This document shows, piece by piece, positions 1 to 8,788 of a stretch of DNA of 41,152 bases. The DNA is taken from assembly GCA_948968885.1 (NCBI GenBank), contig CAREUR010000008.1, positions 1 through 41,152 on the forward strand, read 5' to 3'. The notes beneath the pieces are model-generated. The model ran no database searches. It was not told the origin of the DNA and saw only the letters and a list, made by a program, of their open reading frames with translations. This DNA is from an uncultured Eubacteriales bacterium. Lineage in GTDB: Bacteria > Bacillota > Clostridia > Oscillospirales > Acutalibacteraceae. The number at the start of each line of letters is the position of its first letter. Position 1 is the first letter of the stretch. The position numbers and the translations under genes are program-made.

Positions 1-615
1 GAAAGCAGCCCGACCACTGCGCCAATCCTTTTGAGAAGGCCCGTCAACAGTCTTCTGAGTGGCAGTCGCCGCATGAACAGTAGTCATTAAGCCATCAACG
101 ATGCCAAAATTGTCGTTAACAATCTTCGCAAGAGGCGCCAGGCAGTTGGTAGTGCACGAGGCGTTAGACACAACATCCATGCTCCGATCGTATTTTTCAA
201 GGTTAACTCCACAAACGAAGGTGGGAGTCTCGGCGTCTTTAGCCGGAGCAGAGATAACAACTTTCTTAGCACCCGCGGCCAAATGCTGGCTAGCAAGAGC
301 AGTAGTGCCAAAAACGCCGGTAGATTCAACAATATACTCAGCGCCATCGGTTCCCCAAGGAATTTTTGCGGGCTCCTTAAAGGCATAAACATTAATAAAT
401 TTGCCATCAACCACAAGTTTGCCGTTTTCAGCAGAAACATTGCCCGCAAAACGCCCATGAACAGTGTCATACTTAATCATGTACACCATGTAATCGAGAT
501 CAATAAAGGGATCGTTTATCGCAACAACGTCAAAAGCCTCAGGATGACTAATAGCAGCGCGAAACACCAACCGACCGATCCGGCCAAACCCGTTTATACC
601 AAGCTTTATCGCCAT
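1..615 (-). CDS. gap: Type I glyceraldehyde-3-phosphate dehydrogenase, partial (C-terminus off window)
   Basis: This is the N-terminal 205 codons of the glycolytic enzyme that oxidises glyceraldehyde-3-phosphate to 1,3-bisphosphoglycerate with NAD+ in the cytoplasm. The frame is open to base 1, so the catalytic domain is cut off by the window edge. The N-terminus has the NAD-binding fingerprint INGFGRIGRLVFR at residues 6-18. The active-site block SNASCTTNCLAPL contains the catalytic cysteine and is encoded around bases 126-165. The ATG at 613-615 is preceded by a GGGAGG ribosome site at 623-628 with 7-base spacing. The family is unmistakable; the gap symbol assumes the ordinary glycolytic paralogue. 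Confidence 0.97.
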   Translation of the reverse strand, partial: MAIKLGINGFGRIGRLVFRAAISHPEAFDVVAINDPFIDLDYMVYMIKYDTVHGRFAGNVSAENGKLVVDGKFINVYAFKEPAKIPWGTDGAEYIVESTGVFGTTALASQHLAAGAKKVVISAPAKDAETPTFVCGVNLEKYDRSMDVVSNASCTTNCLAPLAKIVNDNFGIVDGLMTTVHAATATQKTVDGPSQKDWRSGRAAF

Positions 616-700
616 ACGAATGCCTCCCAAAAGTATGATTGATGCTATATTTTATGAAAAATCGAATTATAATTATGTCAGGATCGATGGGGAAGAGGCA

Positions 701-1684
701 TTAGTTCGACGTTCCTTTGCTAGAACCCAGATTTTTGCTGGCGTTTTCGTTTTTTATATCTTCAATTAACCTGTCGACCTTGGCCATTTCTTCGCGATTC
801 TCAACCGTGCCAGTGTTAGGCGCGTCAGCGGTAGAACTTGCAACCGCAACGTCCTCTTTTTTTTCTACAACAGGCTTGTCTTCGGCGCTACCCAGATTCT
901 TGCCAACCTGAATGCTAGAGATGACGCACAGAATGTACAAAATTAAAGAGAACTCAGTAACGATATTGACGATCTCCGTCGGCGAAAAATCCCGGCCAAA
1001 GTCCATAGTAACAGCCCAAAAGTTTGTGATAGAAATGAGCATAAACAAAGCGGCAGAGAACCCAAAATAGAACAGCTTTTTAAAGGTGGCCGCATTAAAC
1101 AGCGTGGCAAAAAGCCGAGCCTGGCTGAACATAAAGAACAGCAAGAAGATTCTTGCAAGGGCGTTAGAAACGTGAATTACATTTGTCTGGATGGAGTTGT
1201 ACTCAAAAAACAGCTTCAAAATCATAGCCAAAACCCATAGAGTCGGTATCAATGCAAGCAATTTGTTCTTTTCAAAATAATTTTTTTCTTTTATATAGCC
1301 AAGTCCGATCAAAACAAAGACGACCGCCGCCAAAACGCCGGTAACAATATAAAACAGGTCTACCCAATTTTTTTCTGCGGATGGCCAATAATATCTAAAT
1401 TTTTCGACAGAATTCCACAAAGCAAGTGCAGCCGTTAAAATCGCAACGAATCCGGTTAAAAGATTTTTTTTAATCACAAAAACGTCTGGGGCATCTTTTG
1501 AAATATAACTTGCGACCATTATGATTCCAAAAGCGGCAGCCGCAATAATGAAGCAGACGATTTCAAAATTATCCCAATAAATTCTGACAGCGGGATTGCC
1601 TATTGACAAAATCTGGTACACTCGCAGACCCAAAATGGAAATAAACGAAATGACAAAAGGAATCCAATTAAGCTTTAATTTCAT
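701..1684 (-). CDS. Multi-pass membrane protein of unknown function
   Basis: A 327-residue integral membrane protein that I do not recognise. There are about seven or eight hydrophobic segments through the first 260 residues. They are followed by a hydrophilic cytoplasmic-type tail of about 70 residues rich in Glu, Lys, Ala and Ser, and the protein ends in a Ser/Gly-rich stretch. A longer reading from a TTG at 1699 would overlap the ribosome site. I chose the ATG at 1682-1684 because GGAGG (1693-1697) lies 8 bases upstream of it. It sits 85 bases upstream of gap on the same strand, but no functional link is evident. No catalytic motif is visible. Confidence 0.8.
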   Translation of the reverse strand: MKLKLNWIPFVISFISILGLRVYQILSIGNPAVRIYWDNFEIVCFIIAAAAFGIIMVASYISKDAPDVFVIKKNLLTGFVAILTAALALWNSVEKFRYYWPSAEKNWVDLFYIVTGVLAAVVFVLIGLGYIKEKNYFEKNKLLALIPTLWVLAMILKLFFEYNSIQTNVIHVSNALARIFLLFFMFSQARLFATLFNAATFKKLFYFGFSAALFMLISITNFWAVTMDFGRDFSPTEIVNIVTEFSLILYILCVISSIQVGKNLGSAEDKPVVEKKEDVAVASSTADAPNTGTVENREEMAKVDRLIEDIKNENASKNLGSSKGTSN

Positions 1685-1821
1685 ATCCAATGCCTCCAAA
1701 AGTCTTTTTATTATTTATTTTACCGCTAAAATAGCAATTTGTAAATAGGGCAGAGCCAAAAGTTTTATCATAAATCCTTAAAAAATATAATAAATTAAAT
1801 AAAAAAGGATGATTTATTGCC

Positions 1822-2850
1822 ATGAAACAAAAATTATTTTTTATGCTGAGTCTGTTGTTTTTAATCTTCTTCATACCCCTGGCCATCACAATGAAGGGCT
1901 TGTCAGACGTTAATTTTAAACTAAACTTTAAGCCACCAGAGCTAAACCTAAATTCGCTAAAGGCAATGTGCAGCGAGCCTTCAAAAGAAGAGCCTCAAAA
2001 AGAAAACACGTTTAAATTGCTAGACCAAGCCACAGGCCAGGTGCTAGAATTACCCGCCAGAGAGTTCATCATAAGCACGGTGGCGACAGAAATGCCCGCA
2101 ACATTCGAAGAAGAGGCACTAAAAGCCCAAGCCGTGGCGGCGTATACATACTTTAGCTTTTTGAAAGAAAAAAACGCGCAAAGCCCCGATCCCGGCTTAA
2201 AAGGGGCCGACTTTGCAGTAGATTCGTCTAAAATGTACTATTATGCGTCAAAAGAGCAGCTACAAGAGCGTTGGGGCAAGGATTTCGATTTTTATTACGA
2301 AAAAATAAGCCAAGCTGTGGACGCAGTGCAGGGGCAAAGTTTGCGGCAAGACGATAAGTACATAGAAGCGCTGTACCATTCGATATCGTCGGGGAACACC
2401 GAAAGTATCGCGGACGTGTTTGGTGGCAGCTGCACGTATCTAAATGCCGTTGCAAGCCCTGGAGATTTGCTGGCGCCGGGCTATTTGAGCCAAAAAGAAT
2501 TTTCTTTAGAGGAATTCAAAAATCTGGCAAAAGGCAAATGGCCAGATGTGTCTTTTGGCGAGGATCCGCAGAATTTTTTGCAAATAAAAAATCGAACCTC
2601 ATCCGGCATGGTGCTAGAGGCAAAAGTAGGCTCAAAAAGCGCTACCGGTCGGGAGGTTCGAGAAATATTTTCGCTTCGGTCATCAAATTTTGAGGTAAGC
2701 ATCCAAAACGACAAAATAGAGTTCACAACCAAGGGATACGGCCACGGGGTAGGAATGAGTCAGTACGGAGCCCAAAGCATGGCCAAGCAGGGCTCGGACT
2801 ATAAGCAAATCCTGCTTTGGTACTATCCGAACACACAATTAAGTGCATAA
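1822..2850 (+). CDS. spoIID: Stage II sporulation protein D, peptidoglycan lytic transglycosylase
   Basis: SpoIID acts with SpoIIM and SpoIIP to remove septal peptidoglycan so that the mother cell can engulf the forespore. This 342-residue protein has one N-terminal membrane anchor (residues 4-24). The hallmark VATEMPATFEEEALKAQAVA at about 87-106 contains the glutamate (E90) equivalent to the catalytic Glu of the Bacillus enzyme. The C-terminal signature GYGHGVGMSQYGA lies near residues 312-324. Its length matches the family. The gene is monocistronic and convergent with the TrkA gene. An AAAGGATG ribosome site at 1805-1811 precedes the ATG. It is direct evidence for sporulation ancestry. 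The related SpoIID/LytB wall proteins are the only alternative. Confidence 0.93.
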   Translation: MKQKLFFMLSLLFLIFFIPLAITMKGLSDVNFKLNFKPPELNLNSLKAMCSEPSKEEPQKENTFKLLDQATGQVLELPAREFIISTVATEMPATFEEEALKAQAVAAYTYFSFLKEKNAQSPDPGLKGADFAVDSSKMYYYASKEQLQERWGKDFDFYYEKISQAVDAVQGQSLRQDDKYIEALYHSISSGNTESIADVFGGSCTYLNAVASPGDLLAPGYLSQKEFSLEEFKNLAKGKWPDVSFGEDPQNFLQIKNRTSSGMVLEAKVGSKSATGREVREIFSLRSSNFEVSIQNDKIEFTTKGYGHGVGMSQYGAQSMAKQGSDYKQILLWYYPNTQLSA

Positions 2851-2866
2851 AATCCGAAACACAAAG

Positions 2867-3526
2867 CTATTTTTCCGAGAACATCTTCATCAAACTTTTT
2901 TGAGAGTGCCCGTCACAAACGGCAACAACCTCGTCTCCAGAATAAATTTTCGTGTCACCTTGCGGAATTATCAGGCTTTCGTCCCTCAAAATAGAGATAA
3001 TAAGCGAGGACTTCGGCAGCTCGATGTCCTTCAAAGAAGCGCCGTTTATTTTGGCGTCTTCCGGAATAACAATCTCGCAAATGGCGGCCCGACCCTTGTT
3101 AAGGCTCGTCACAAGGCGCATTTCGGCGCTCTCAACCTCTTGCTCAATTAGCCGGGTGATTATCTCGGTGCTGCTCACGGCGTTGTCCATACCGAGCTTC
3201 CGCAAAGCCTCCAAATTTCGGGGATTATTGGCCCGGGTTATGACCTTCTTCACCTGAAACCTCTTTTTGGCAAGCTGCGAGGCCACCAAATTATCCTGGT
3301 CGCTGCCCGTCACAGCAATAAAGCAGTCCGCCTTGTGCGTTCTAGCGTCGGCCAAGACCTTAATCTCAGTGCCGTCGCCACAAACGACCTCAACGTCCAG
3401 CACGTCGGCCAAATGCATGCATTTTATCTTGTTTTTCTCGATCAGTTCGACCTCGTAATCCCGCTCAAGCATGTTCTGCGCCAGATGGTACCCAAGCTTG
3501 CCGCCGCCCAATATAACAATTCTCAT
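2867..3526 (-). CDS. TrkA/KtrA-type potassium uptake regulatory subunit (RCK domain)
   Basis: A peripheral cytoplasmic protein of 219 residues that gates a TrkH/KtrB potassium channel in response to nucleotide. The N-terminal Rossmann fold begins MRIVILGGGKLGYHLAQ, a GxGxxG-type dinucleotide site. A TrkA-C domain follows from about residue 135, with the typical GASLKDIELPKSSLI region. A GTG at 3544 could start the frame 18 bases earlier. I prefer the ATG at 3524-3526 because it places the Rossmann strand at residue 2, as in the family. It is 58 bases downstream of a second TrkA-type gene on the same strand. The membrane partner is not in the window, so the substrate call rests on family only. 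Confidence 0.9.
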   Translation of the reverse strand: MRIVILGGGKLGYHLAQNMLERDYEVELIEKNKIKCMHLADVLDVEVVCGDGTEIKVLADARTHKADCFIAVTGSDQDNLVASQLAKKRFQVKKVITRANNPRNLEALRKLGMDNAVSSTEIITRLIEQEVESAEMRLVTSLNKGRAAICEIVIPEDAKINGASLKDIELPKSSLIISILRDESLIIPQGDTKIYSGDEVVAVCDGHSQKSLMKMFSEK

Positions 3527-3584
3527 ACAACCCGATAACAGCACTACAGCGAGGCTTTATCGATGTGCCCCCTTTTTTCAAATT

Positions 3585-4208
3585 TTAGTCGCTTATGCGC
3601 GTCAGAATGATCTTGTCTTTCGGATTCAGCACGATTTTTTGCCGCCCGTCATAAAGGTAAAGCTTGCCGTTTTCGCGCAGAACGCCCATAATGGTCTCAA
3701 CCGCCTTCATCGGCACCGCGTCAACAGTCCGGCCAACTAAGATAGGATCGACTTCCTTCACAATGATCCCAACCGTGTTGTCGCCAAAATGCAGCTGCTT
3801 TTCGGTGAATTCGTTAACCAAAGCCGAGTACAAAGCGCCGCAAGCCAAGTTTGTCTGGCAAATTGTCTTTAACCCAAATTGATGAAAAACGTCTTCGCGC
3901 ACCGGGTCGGTGATCCTCGCAACCACGTTCTCGACATAAAAAAATTCCTTCACGATCTGCGAAACGGTTATATTCAGATTATCGTCAGCCGTCACAACCG
4001 CAACAGCATCGCAGCTTTCGACTCCGGCATTTCGCAAAACGTTCATATCCATGGGCATTCCAATAACAGTCATACCGTCAAAATCGTCATCCAACTGTTC
4101 AAAGGCGTCCTCATCGCGATCAACAATAGAAACGTCGTGCCCGTGGTAGCAGAGGGTGTTGGCGAGCCGCGCGCCCAGCTTCCCGCAGCCAATAACAAGG
4201 ATATTCAT
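3585..4208 (-). CDS. TrkA-type potassium uptake regulatory subunit (RCK domain), second copy
   Basis: This 207-residue protein is a paralogue of its neighbour. It starts MNILVIGCGKLGARLAN and ends in a TrkA-C domain (GRTVDAVPMKAVETIMGVLR region). The ATG at 4206-4208 has the ribosome site GAGGTG (4215-4220) 6 bases upstream, so the upstream residues in the same frame are not translated. Tandem TrkA-like genes are common in Clostridia, where the two subunits can form hetero-oligomeric gating rings on one channel (family knowledge, not shown here). The gene lies 87 bases downstream of prmC and may be read from the same transcript. Confidence 0.9.
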   Translation of the reverse strand: MNILVIGCGKLGARLANTLCYHGHDVSIVDRDEDAFEQLDDDFDGMTVIGMPMDMNVLRNAGVESCDAVAVVTADDNLNITVSQIVKEFFYVENVVARITDPVREDVFHQFGLKTICQTNLACGALYSALVNEFTEKQLHFGDNTVGIIVKEVDPILVGRTVDAVPMKAVETIMGVLRENGKLYLYDGRQKIVLNPKDKIILTRISD

Positions 4209-4295
4209 AAAAAGCACCTCAAAAACATCACGCAAACCGTGACTTTTTTGTATTTTTTCTTCATTATAACCAATCGCGCTGGCAAAATCAAGAAC

Positions 4296-5144
4296 TCACG
4301 ATTTTTTGGCAATAACAACGCGATCGATGCCACTCAAATCGCGAATAACCTCGATGTTATCTAGGCCCGCCGCTTTAAATATGTCCGCAACAGCGAGAGC
4401 TTGGCCAATGCCAACTTCCACGCAAAGATATCCACCCTGGTGCAAAAACTTGGTCCAGCTTTCAGCAATAGCTCGGTAAAACATCAATCCGTCAGAGCCG
4501 CCATCTAAAGCCATTTGAGGCTCGTTTAAAACTTCCTTTTGCAGACTTTTTAGCTCAGAAGTGGCAATATACGGCGGATTCGAGACGATTATGTCAAATT
4601 CATTAAAATTAAATTTATCTGCATCAAAAAGCACGTCAAAGCGCAGCGGAGTGATGTTTTCGACTGCATTTAAATTTATGTTCTCCTGCAAATATCTTAA
4701 AGCTACTTCAGAAAGCTCTACCGCGAAGACAGAAGCATACACGCGGAATTTGGCCAAAGTTATGGCTATGGTTCCCGGTCCTGCGCACAAATCCAAAATT
4801 TTCGACTTTTTAACGTCTTCTATAAGCGCCAAAACTTTTGAAACCAAGACTTCTGTGTCGCCTCGTGGAATCAGAACACCTTCGCCAACCTTAAACTCGA
4901 TGCCCATGAACTCCCACGACCCTAGGATGTATTGCAGAGGACGCCCTTTTGCCCGCTGATATATCAATTCAAAAAATCTAGCAGATTTTTTTTCATCTGC
5001 GATATCATTTCCGTGTAAAATCAAACCCTGGCGGTCAAAACCTAAGCAAAACTTAAAGATGCACATAGCGTCAAAGGCAGGGGAGTCGACCTCAGCCCTG
5101 GTTAAAAGCCGGTTGCCTTGCAAATAGACTTGCGTTAACGTCAT
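4296..5144 (-). CDS. prmC: Peptide chain release factor N5-glutamine methyltransferase
   Basis: PrmC methylates the glutamine of the GGQ motif in release factors RF1 and RF2 using S-adenosylmethionine, which makes peptide release efficient. The 282-residue protein has the expected helical N-terminal domain and the linker block LIPRGDTEVLV (91-101). SAM motif I is DLCAGPGTIAI (118-128), and the diagnostic NPPY tetrad is at 189-192. prmC is often beside prfA; here it is instead 33 bases downstream of a sensor kinase gene, while its substrate RF2 is encoded at 29726. An AAAGGC ribosome site precedes the ATG at 5142-5144. Confidence 0.94.
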   Translation of the reverse strand: MTLTQVYLQGNRLLTRAEVDSPAFDAMCIFKFCLGFDRQGLILHGNDIADEKKSARFFELIYQRAKGRPLQYILGSWEFMGIEFKVGEGVLIPRGDTEVLVSKVLALIEDVKKSKILDLCAGPGTIAITLAKFRVYASVFAVELSEVALRYLQENINLNAVENITPLRFDVLFDADKFNFNEFDIIVSNPPYIATSELKSLQKEVLNEPQMALDGGSDGLMFYRAIAESWTKFLHQGGYLCVEVGIGQALAVADIFKAAGLDNIEVIRDLSGIDRVVIAKKS

Positions 5145-5177
5145 TTTTAAAGCCTTTCTTTTTTCGTTTAAAGAATT

Positions 5178-6599
5178 TTAACCCTCGCTCGTGGCCTTTG
5201 CAATGGGGATAGCGATGGTAACAACCGTGCCAACGTTTTCTTCGCTCGCAATATCCAAATTGCCAGAGTGCAGCTGGACGAGCTCATCAACCACTGCTAG
5301 GCCGATTCCAGAGCCTTTTTGAGTCGTGTTCGCCTTGTAAAATTTGTCCTTAACGTGAGGCAGGTGCTCCGCCGGGATGCCGCAGCCAGTGTCGCTGACC
5401 GAGATGTAAATGTACCCCGCGGCCTCCTTGATCTTCACAGTGACAGTGCCGCCGCTCGCGGTGTATTTGAGGGCGTTGTCTATAACGTTGATGAAGACTT
5501 GACGCAGACGGTTCTTATCGCCCAAAACTGGCGATAATATCGGAGGTTCCGCATAGATAAGTTCCTTGCCTTCCGAAGCGGCACGATCTTTGAACATGTA
5601 AACAGCCTCGCTGATTTCGGCCAAAATGTCGATTCGCTCCAATGACAGCACCATTTTTCCACATTGCAATCGAGAAAAATCCAAGAGTTCTTCCACCAAA
5701 CCGTAGAGCCGCTCAGCTTCGTGGATTATAACTTTGAGGCCACGTTTGTTCATTTCGGAGTCCTTTTCTTCGCCGAGCTCAATAGTCTCGGCCCAGCCTT
5801 TAATCGCCGTCAGAGGAGTGCGCAGTTCATGCGAAATAGACGAGATGAACTCATTCTTAACCTTCTCGGCCTCGCCCAGCTTGCGCGCCATGTAATTCAC
5901 AGTGTCGCAAAGCTCGCCAACTTCGTCGTCGTAGGGTTTATCTATTCTTGCGTTAAAATCTCCAAGCGCAATCTTCCGCGCCGTTTTGCCAATTTCCCGA
6001 ATCGGATTAACGATAGAGTTGATGAAATATGAGCTGGACATAATGACGAAAAGCAAGATCGCCAGCCCAATGACCACGCAGCCAATTATCAGCCAGAAAA
6101 TAGTGCTGTCAACAGACCGCAGCGACACAATATATCGAATGGAGCCGATGTATTCGCCGTCGGTTGTGTAAATAGCCTTCGTGGTGGCCATCACGTTTTC
6201 GCCAGAGGAATTCCGCCCGACAAAAAGCCCAATATGGCTCGCCGATTCTTGTGCCGTAGCGTAGTCGGTCATCTCAAAATTGCTGGCAGGCAAAAAGCCT
6301 GTAGAGGTAAAAATGGGCTTGTTGCTGCTGTTAAAGGCCACGACCTCCATCAAATTTTTATCTTCGAAATCCGAAATATACATCTTGGCCTTGGTCACAA
6401 AATCCTTCTCCGAGTCCTCCCGATAGCCCGGAAAAACGTTCACAAGGCTAGTCACCTTAGCGCTAACAGCTTGCTGTACGCCGTTGTAGAAAAATTCGTG
6501 AACGAAAACCGCCAGAACAAGCTCAATAGCGACCAAAGTGACCAAAATCATGCCCAGGCTATTAAGAAGCCACCGCTTGGTGATGCCCCGAACCAACAT
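5178..6599 (-). CDS. Two-component sensor histidine kinase with HAMP domain
   Basis: A 473-residue membrane kinase. The first transmembrane helix is at 12-33, followed by an extracytoplasmic sensor region of about 130 residues. The second helix is at 167-190, then a HAMP linker at 191-243. The HisKA domain has the H-box SSISHELRTPLTAIKGWAE with phospho-acceptor H257. The C-terminal ATPase domain shows NVIDNALKYT (N box), DTGCGIP (G1) and GSGIGLAVV (G2). The architecture resembles PhoR/WalK-like kinases but lacks a clear PAS domain. It is 54 bases downstream of its response regulator gene and presumably phosphorylates that protein. The ligand is unknown. The ATG at 6597-6599 follows GAGGCGAG. 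Confidence 0.94.
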   Translation of the reverse strand: MLVRGITKRWLLNSLGMILVTLVAIELVLAVFVHEFFYNGVQQAVSAKVTSLVNVFPGYREDSEKDFVTKAKMYISDFEDKNLMEVVAFNSSNKPIFTSTGFLPASNFEMTDYATAQESASHIGLFVGRNSSGENVMATTKAIYTTDGEYIGSIRYIVSLRSVDSTIFWLIIGCVVIGLAILLFVIMSSSYFINSIVNPIREIGKTARKIALGDFNARIDKPYDDEVGELCDTVNYMARKLGEAEKVKNEFISSISHELRTPLTAIKGWAETIELGEEKDSEMNKRGLKVIIHEAERLYGLVEELLDFSRLQCGKMVLSLERIDILAEISEAVYMFKDRAASEGKELIYAEPPILSPVLGDKNRLRQVFINVIDNALKYTASGGTVTVKIKEAAGYIYISVSDTGCGIPAEHLPHVKDKFYKANTTQKGSGIGLAVVDELVQLHSGNLDIASEENVGTVVTIAIPIAKATSEG

Positions 6600-6653
6600 A
6601 AAACTCGCCTCTTTTCAAAAAAGACTATTCTCAAACCCACGTGTAGTGCAATT

Positions 6654-7352
6654 CTAAGCCTCCCACTTGTAGCCAAGTCCCCACACCGTCAAGATGTGCC
6701 GCGGAAGAGAGGGTTCATCCTCAACCTTCATCCTCAGTCTGCGGATATTCACGTCAACTATTTTCTCCTCGCCAACGTAATCATCGCCCCAAACATGATT
6801 CAGAATGTCCGTCCGGCTAAGCGCCGTGCTGGGGTTAGAGAAAAAATATTCCATAATCTGAAATTCAACCTGCGTCAACTCGACCAATTCGCCGCGCTTT
6901 AAGAGTGTTCGATTGCGCATATTCAAAATGAATTCGCCGGATTTCAGCTCTTCTTTAAACTTATTTTTAGCGCGCATCTGAGCCAAAGCCACTCGCCGAT
7001 AAACCGCATCGATCCGTGCAACAAGCTCCGAGGGGCTAAATGGTTTCGTAACGTAATCGTCCGCGCCCGTCATCAAGCCAGTTATTTTGTCCATTTCCTG
7101 CGTCTTCGCCGTCAGCATGATTATCCCGATCTCGTTGTTCTGCTTCCGCAGCTCTTTGCACACCGAAATTCCGTCAATCCCCGGCATCATGATATCAAGC
7201 ACCGCAATGTCAAAAGTCGGATCAGTCTCGTAAACCTGCAGCGCTTTTTCTCCGCAATCAGCCTCCGTCACGTCGTAGCCGGCCCTTTGCAAATTAATAA
7301 CCACAAATTCACGAATTGCCGCCTCATCTTCCACAACCAAAATCTTCTTCAT
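6654..7352 (-). CDS. OmpR/PhoB-family response regulator
   Basis: A DNA-binding response regulator of 232 residues paired with the downstream kinase. The receiver domain begins MKKILVVEDE with acidic residues at 8-10. The phospho-acceptor is D53 in AVLDIMMPGIDG, with the conserved Thr in MLTAKT and Lys in ADDYVTKPF. The C-terminal winged helix is of the Trans_reg_C type, containing the NHVWGDDY and VDVNIRRLRMKVE segments. The ATG at 7350-7352 fits the family but has no clear ribosome site. A TTG at 7370 has GGTGAG just upstream and would add six residues, so the start is uncertain. The gene is 52 bases downstream of the FG-GAP lipoprotein gene. Confidence 0.94.
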   Translation of the reverse strand: MKKILVVEDEAAIREFVVINLQRAGYDVTEADCGEKALQVYETDPTFDIAVLDIMMPGIDGISVCKELRKQNNEIGIIMLTAKTQEMDKITGLMTGADDYVTKPFSPSELVARIDAVYRRVALAQMRAKNKFKEELKSGEFILNMRNRTLLKRGELVELTQVEFQIMEYFFSNPSTALSRTDILNHVWGDDYVGEEKIVDVNIRRLRMKVEDEPSLPRHILTVWGLGYKWEA

Positions 7353-7404
7353 AAGCGTTAATCGGCACAAGAGCTCACCGCGTGCCTATACCTCCCCGTA
7401 AAAT

Positions 7405-8766
7405 TTAAATAGTTCTAAAATTATTTTTAATCTCTTCAGCCGGAATGGCCAATTCAGAGTCCTCAACCAAAGCAATCGACGCATAAATACGGTTTCCTTC
7501 TTGCGTCAAAATCTGATATTCAGTCCTGTTGGACAGTTCGTCAAATTCTTTTTTAGGAAATACCGCAACATTCAAGAATTCTCGGTTCTTAACAACCTGA
7601 CCGTCATGTTCTATGCGCTCAAAAATCCGCAACGTGCGCGAATTGTAGTCATAGCCGAACCGAACACTATAGTCGCCCAAGGTCGGCCGCTTCCATTTGC
7701 CGGGCACGACAAAAATATAGGAGTCCTTCTCGTTCATAATGAGGCTTTCGACGTAGTCGTTTTTGGCAGAAGCCACATTGTGTCGGAACCAAGACAAAAC
7801 ATAAGTGAATTTCTCGTTAGAACCATCGGTCAAGTCAACTTTAGGAATCTCAATAATCCCGTCGTTATTGATGTCGCTGGAATGAACAACGCTATTTCTT
7901 AGAAATTCCGGGGAACTCAGCTTTTGACTATCGTAAAAAGGCACCCTCAAGCGATTGGCAGCCTTGTCCCAATAGATAATCTCCGTCATAGTGCGACCCT
8001 TGTCGGTAATAGCATCAATCACGGCGCCGCACTGCGAATCATCTATTTTGCCAAACTGCGCGTGAGTGTACTTAACAACCGTCGAGTCTATGAGCGCGCT
8101 GCCCATCGCCTTAAATTTTCGGCTTTCGGAGTCTAATTTTAAAAGCCGAGCCCTGGCGGTTTTGTTGGCATCATCGTCAGACTGAGTATCCTCGCGCTTA
8201 CTTACCGATAAAGTCAAAATCTCGGACCGACCATCGCCGTCAAAATCGCTCACAAGCATATCGGAGTAAGTCTCCTCTGGCGTCAAATCGTTATAGTCGC
8301 CGTCCTCATAGAGGATAACCGTAAGCTCCTTGCCGTAACTCGTGTAGCTGCTCCAGCCCAAAATGATGTCATCGATGCCGTCGCTGTTAATGTCGCCAAA
8401 GCAAACCTTGTCCAAGTCGACACCCTTGGCATCGATGGTCTTGATAATCTTCCACGTGTCGCCAACTTTGTCGATAACCATCACATAAGATTGCGCATCC
8501 TGCGAGGCCAGCTGATAAACCGCGATCGCCTCGTCCTGCGAGTCGCCGTCCAAGTCGTGCATAATAATAGCGGACTTAAAATCGCCGTTTTGCGGGTATT
8601 TAAAGATAATATCCTCGCCGACCGTGCGCTCAATAAGCGCCTGAATCTGCGCCATTTCGCCAGTGGCCTTGGGCGGATGCATCAAATTGCTGGTGTTAAA
8701 GTTGCTAAAAGAACACCCCGAAGTAAAAAGCATAATAAAAATTGGCAAAATCAGGATTTTTTTCAT
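7405..8766 (-). CDS. Secreted lipoprotein with FG-GAP/VCBS-type calcium-binding repeats
   Basis: A 453-residue exported protein with a signal peptide ending in the lipobox-like FTSGC, so Cys18 is the likely lipid-modified residue. The body carries at least four Asp/Asn-rich loops of the FG-GAP/VCBS type: HDLDGDSQDE, GDINSDGIDDI, SDFDGDGRSEI and SDINNDGIIEI. They indicate a calcium-binding beta-propeller-like fold on the outer face of the membrane. No enzyme motif is seen. The start has a clear AAAGGAG ribosome site. It is 22 bases downstream of trmB and 52 bases upstream of the response regulator, so it is probably co-transcribed with the two-component system. A role as accessory sensor or regulated output is inference. 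Confidence 0.85.
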   Translation of the reverse strand: MKKILILPIFIMLFTSGCSFSNFNTSNLMHPPKATGEMAQIQALIERTVGEDIIFKYPQNGDFKSAIIMHDLDGDSQDEAIAVYQLASQDAQSYVMVIDKVGDTWKIIKTIDAKGVDLDKVCFGDINSDGIDDIILGWSSYTSYGKELTVILYEDGDYNDLTPEETYSDMLVSDFDGDGRSEILTLSVSKREDTQSDDDANKTARARLLKLDSESRKFKAMGSALIDSTVVKYTHAQFGKIDDSQCGAVIDAITDKGRTMTEIIYWDKAANRLRVPFYDSQKLSSPEFLRNSVVHSSDINNDGIIEIPKVDLTDGSNEKFTYVLSWFRHNVASAKNDYVESLIMNEKDSYIFVVPGKWKRPTLGDYSVRFGYDYNSRTLRIFERIEHDGQVVKNREFLNVAVFPKKEFDELSNRTEYQILTQEGNRIYASIALVEDSELAIPAEEIKNNFRTI

Positions 8767-8788
8767 TTTATTAGCTCCTTTTTGTTGT

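Noticed and set aside
1763..1791. Promoter upstream of spoIID (possible sigma-E type)
   Set aside because: A TATAAT is present at 1786-1791 but the -35 region is poor for both sigma-A and sigma-E consensus, so no promoter type could be supported.
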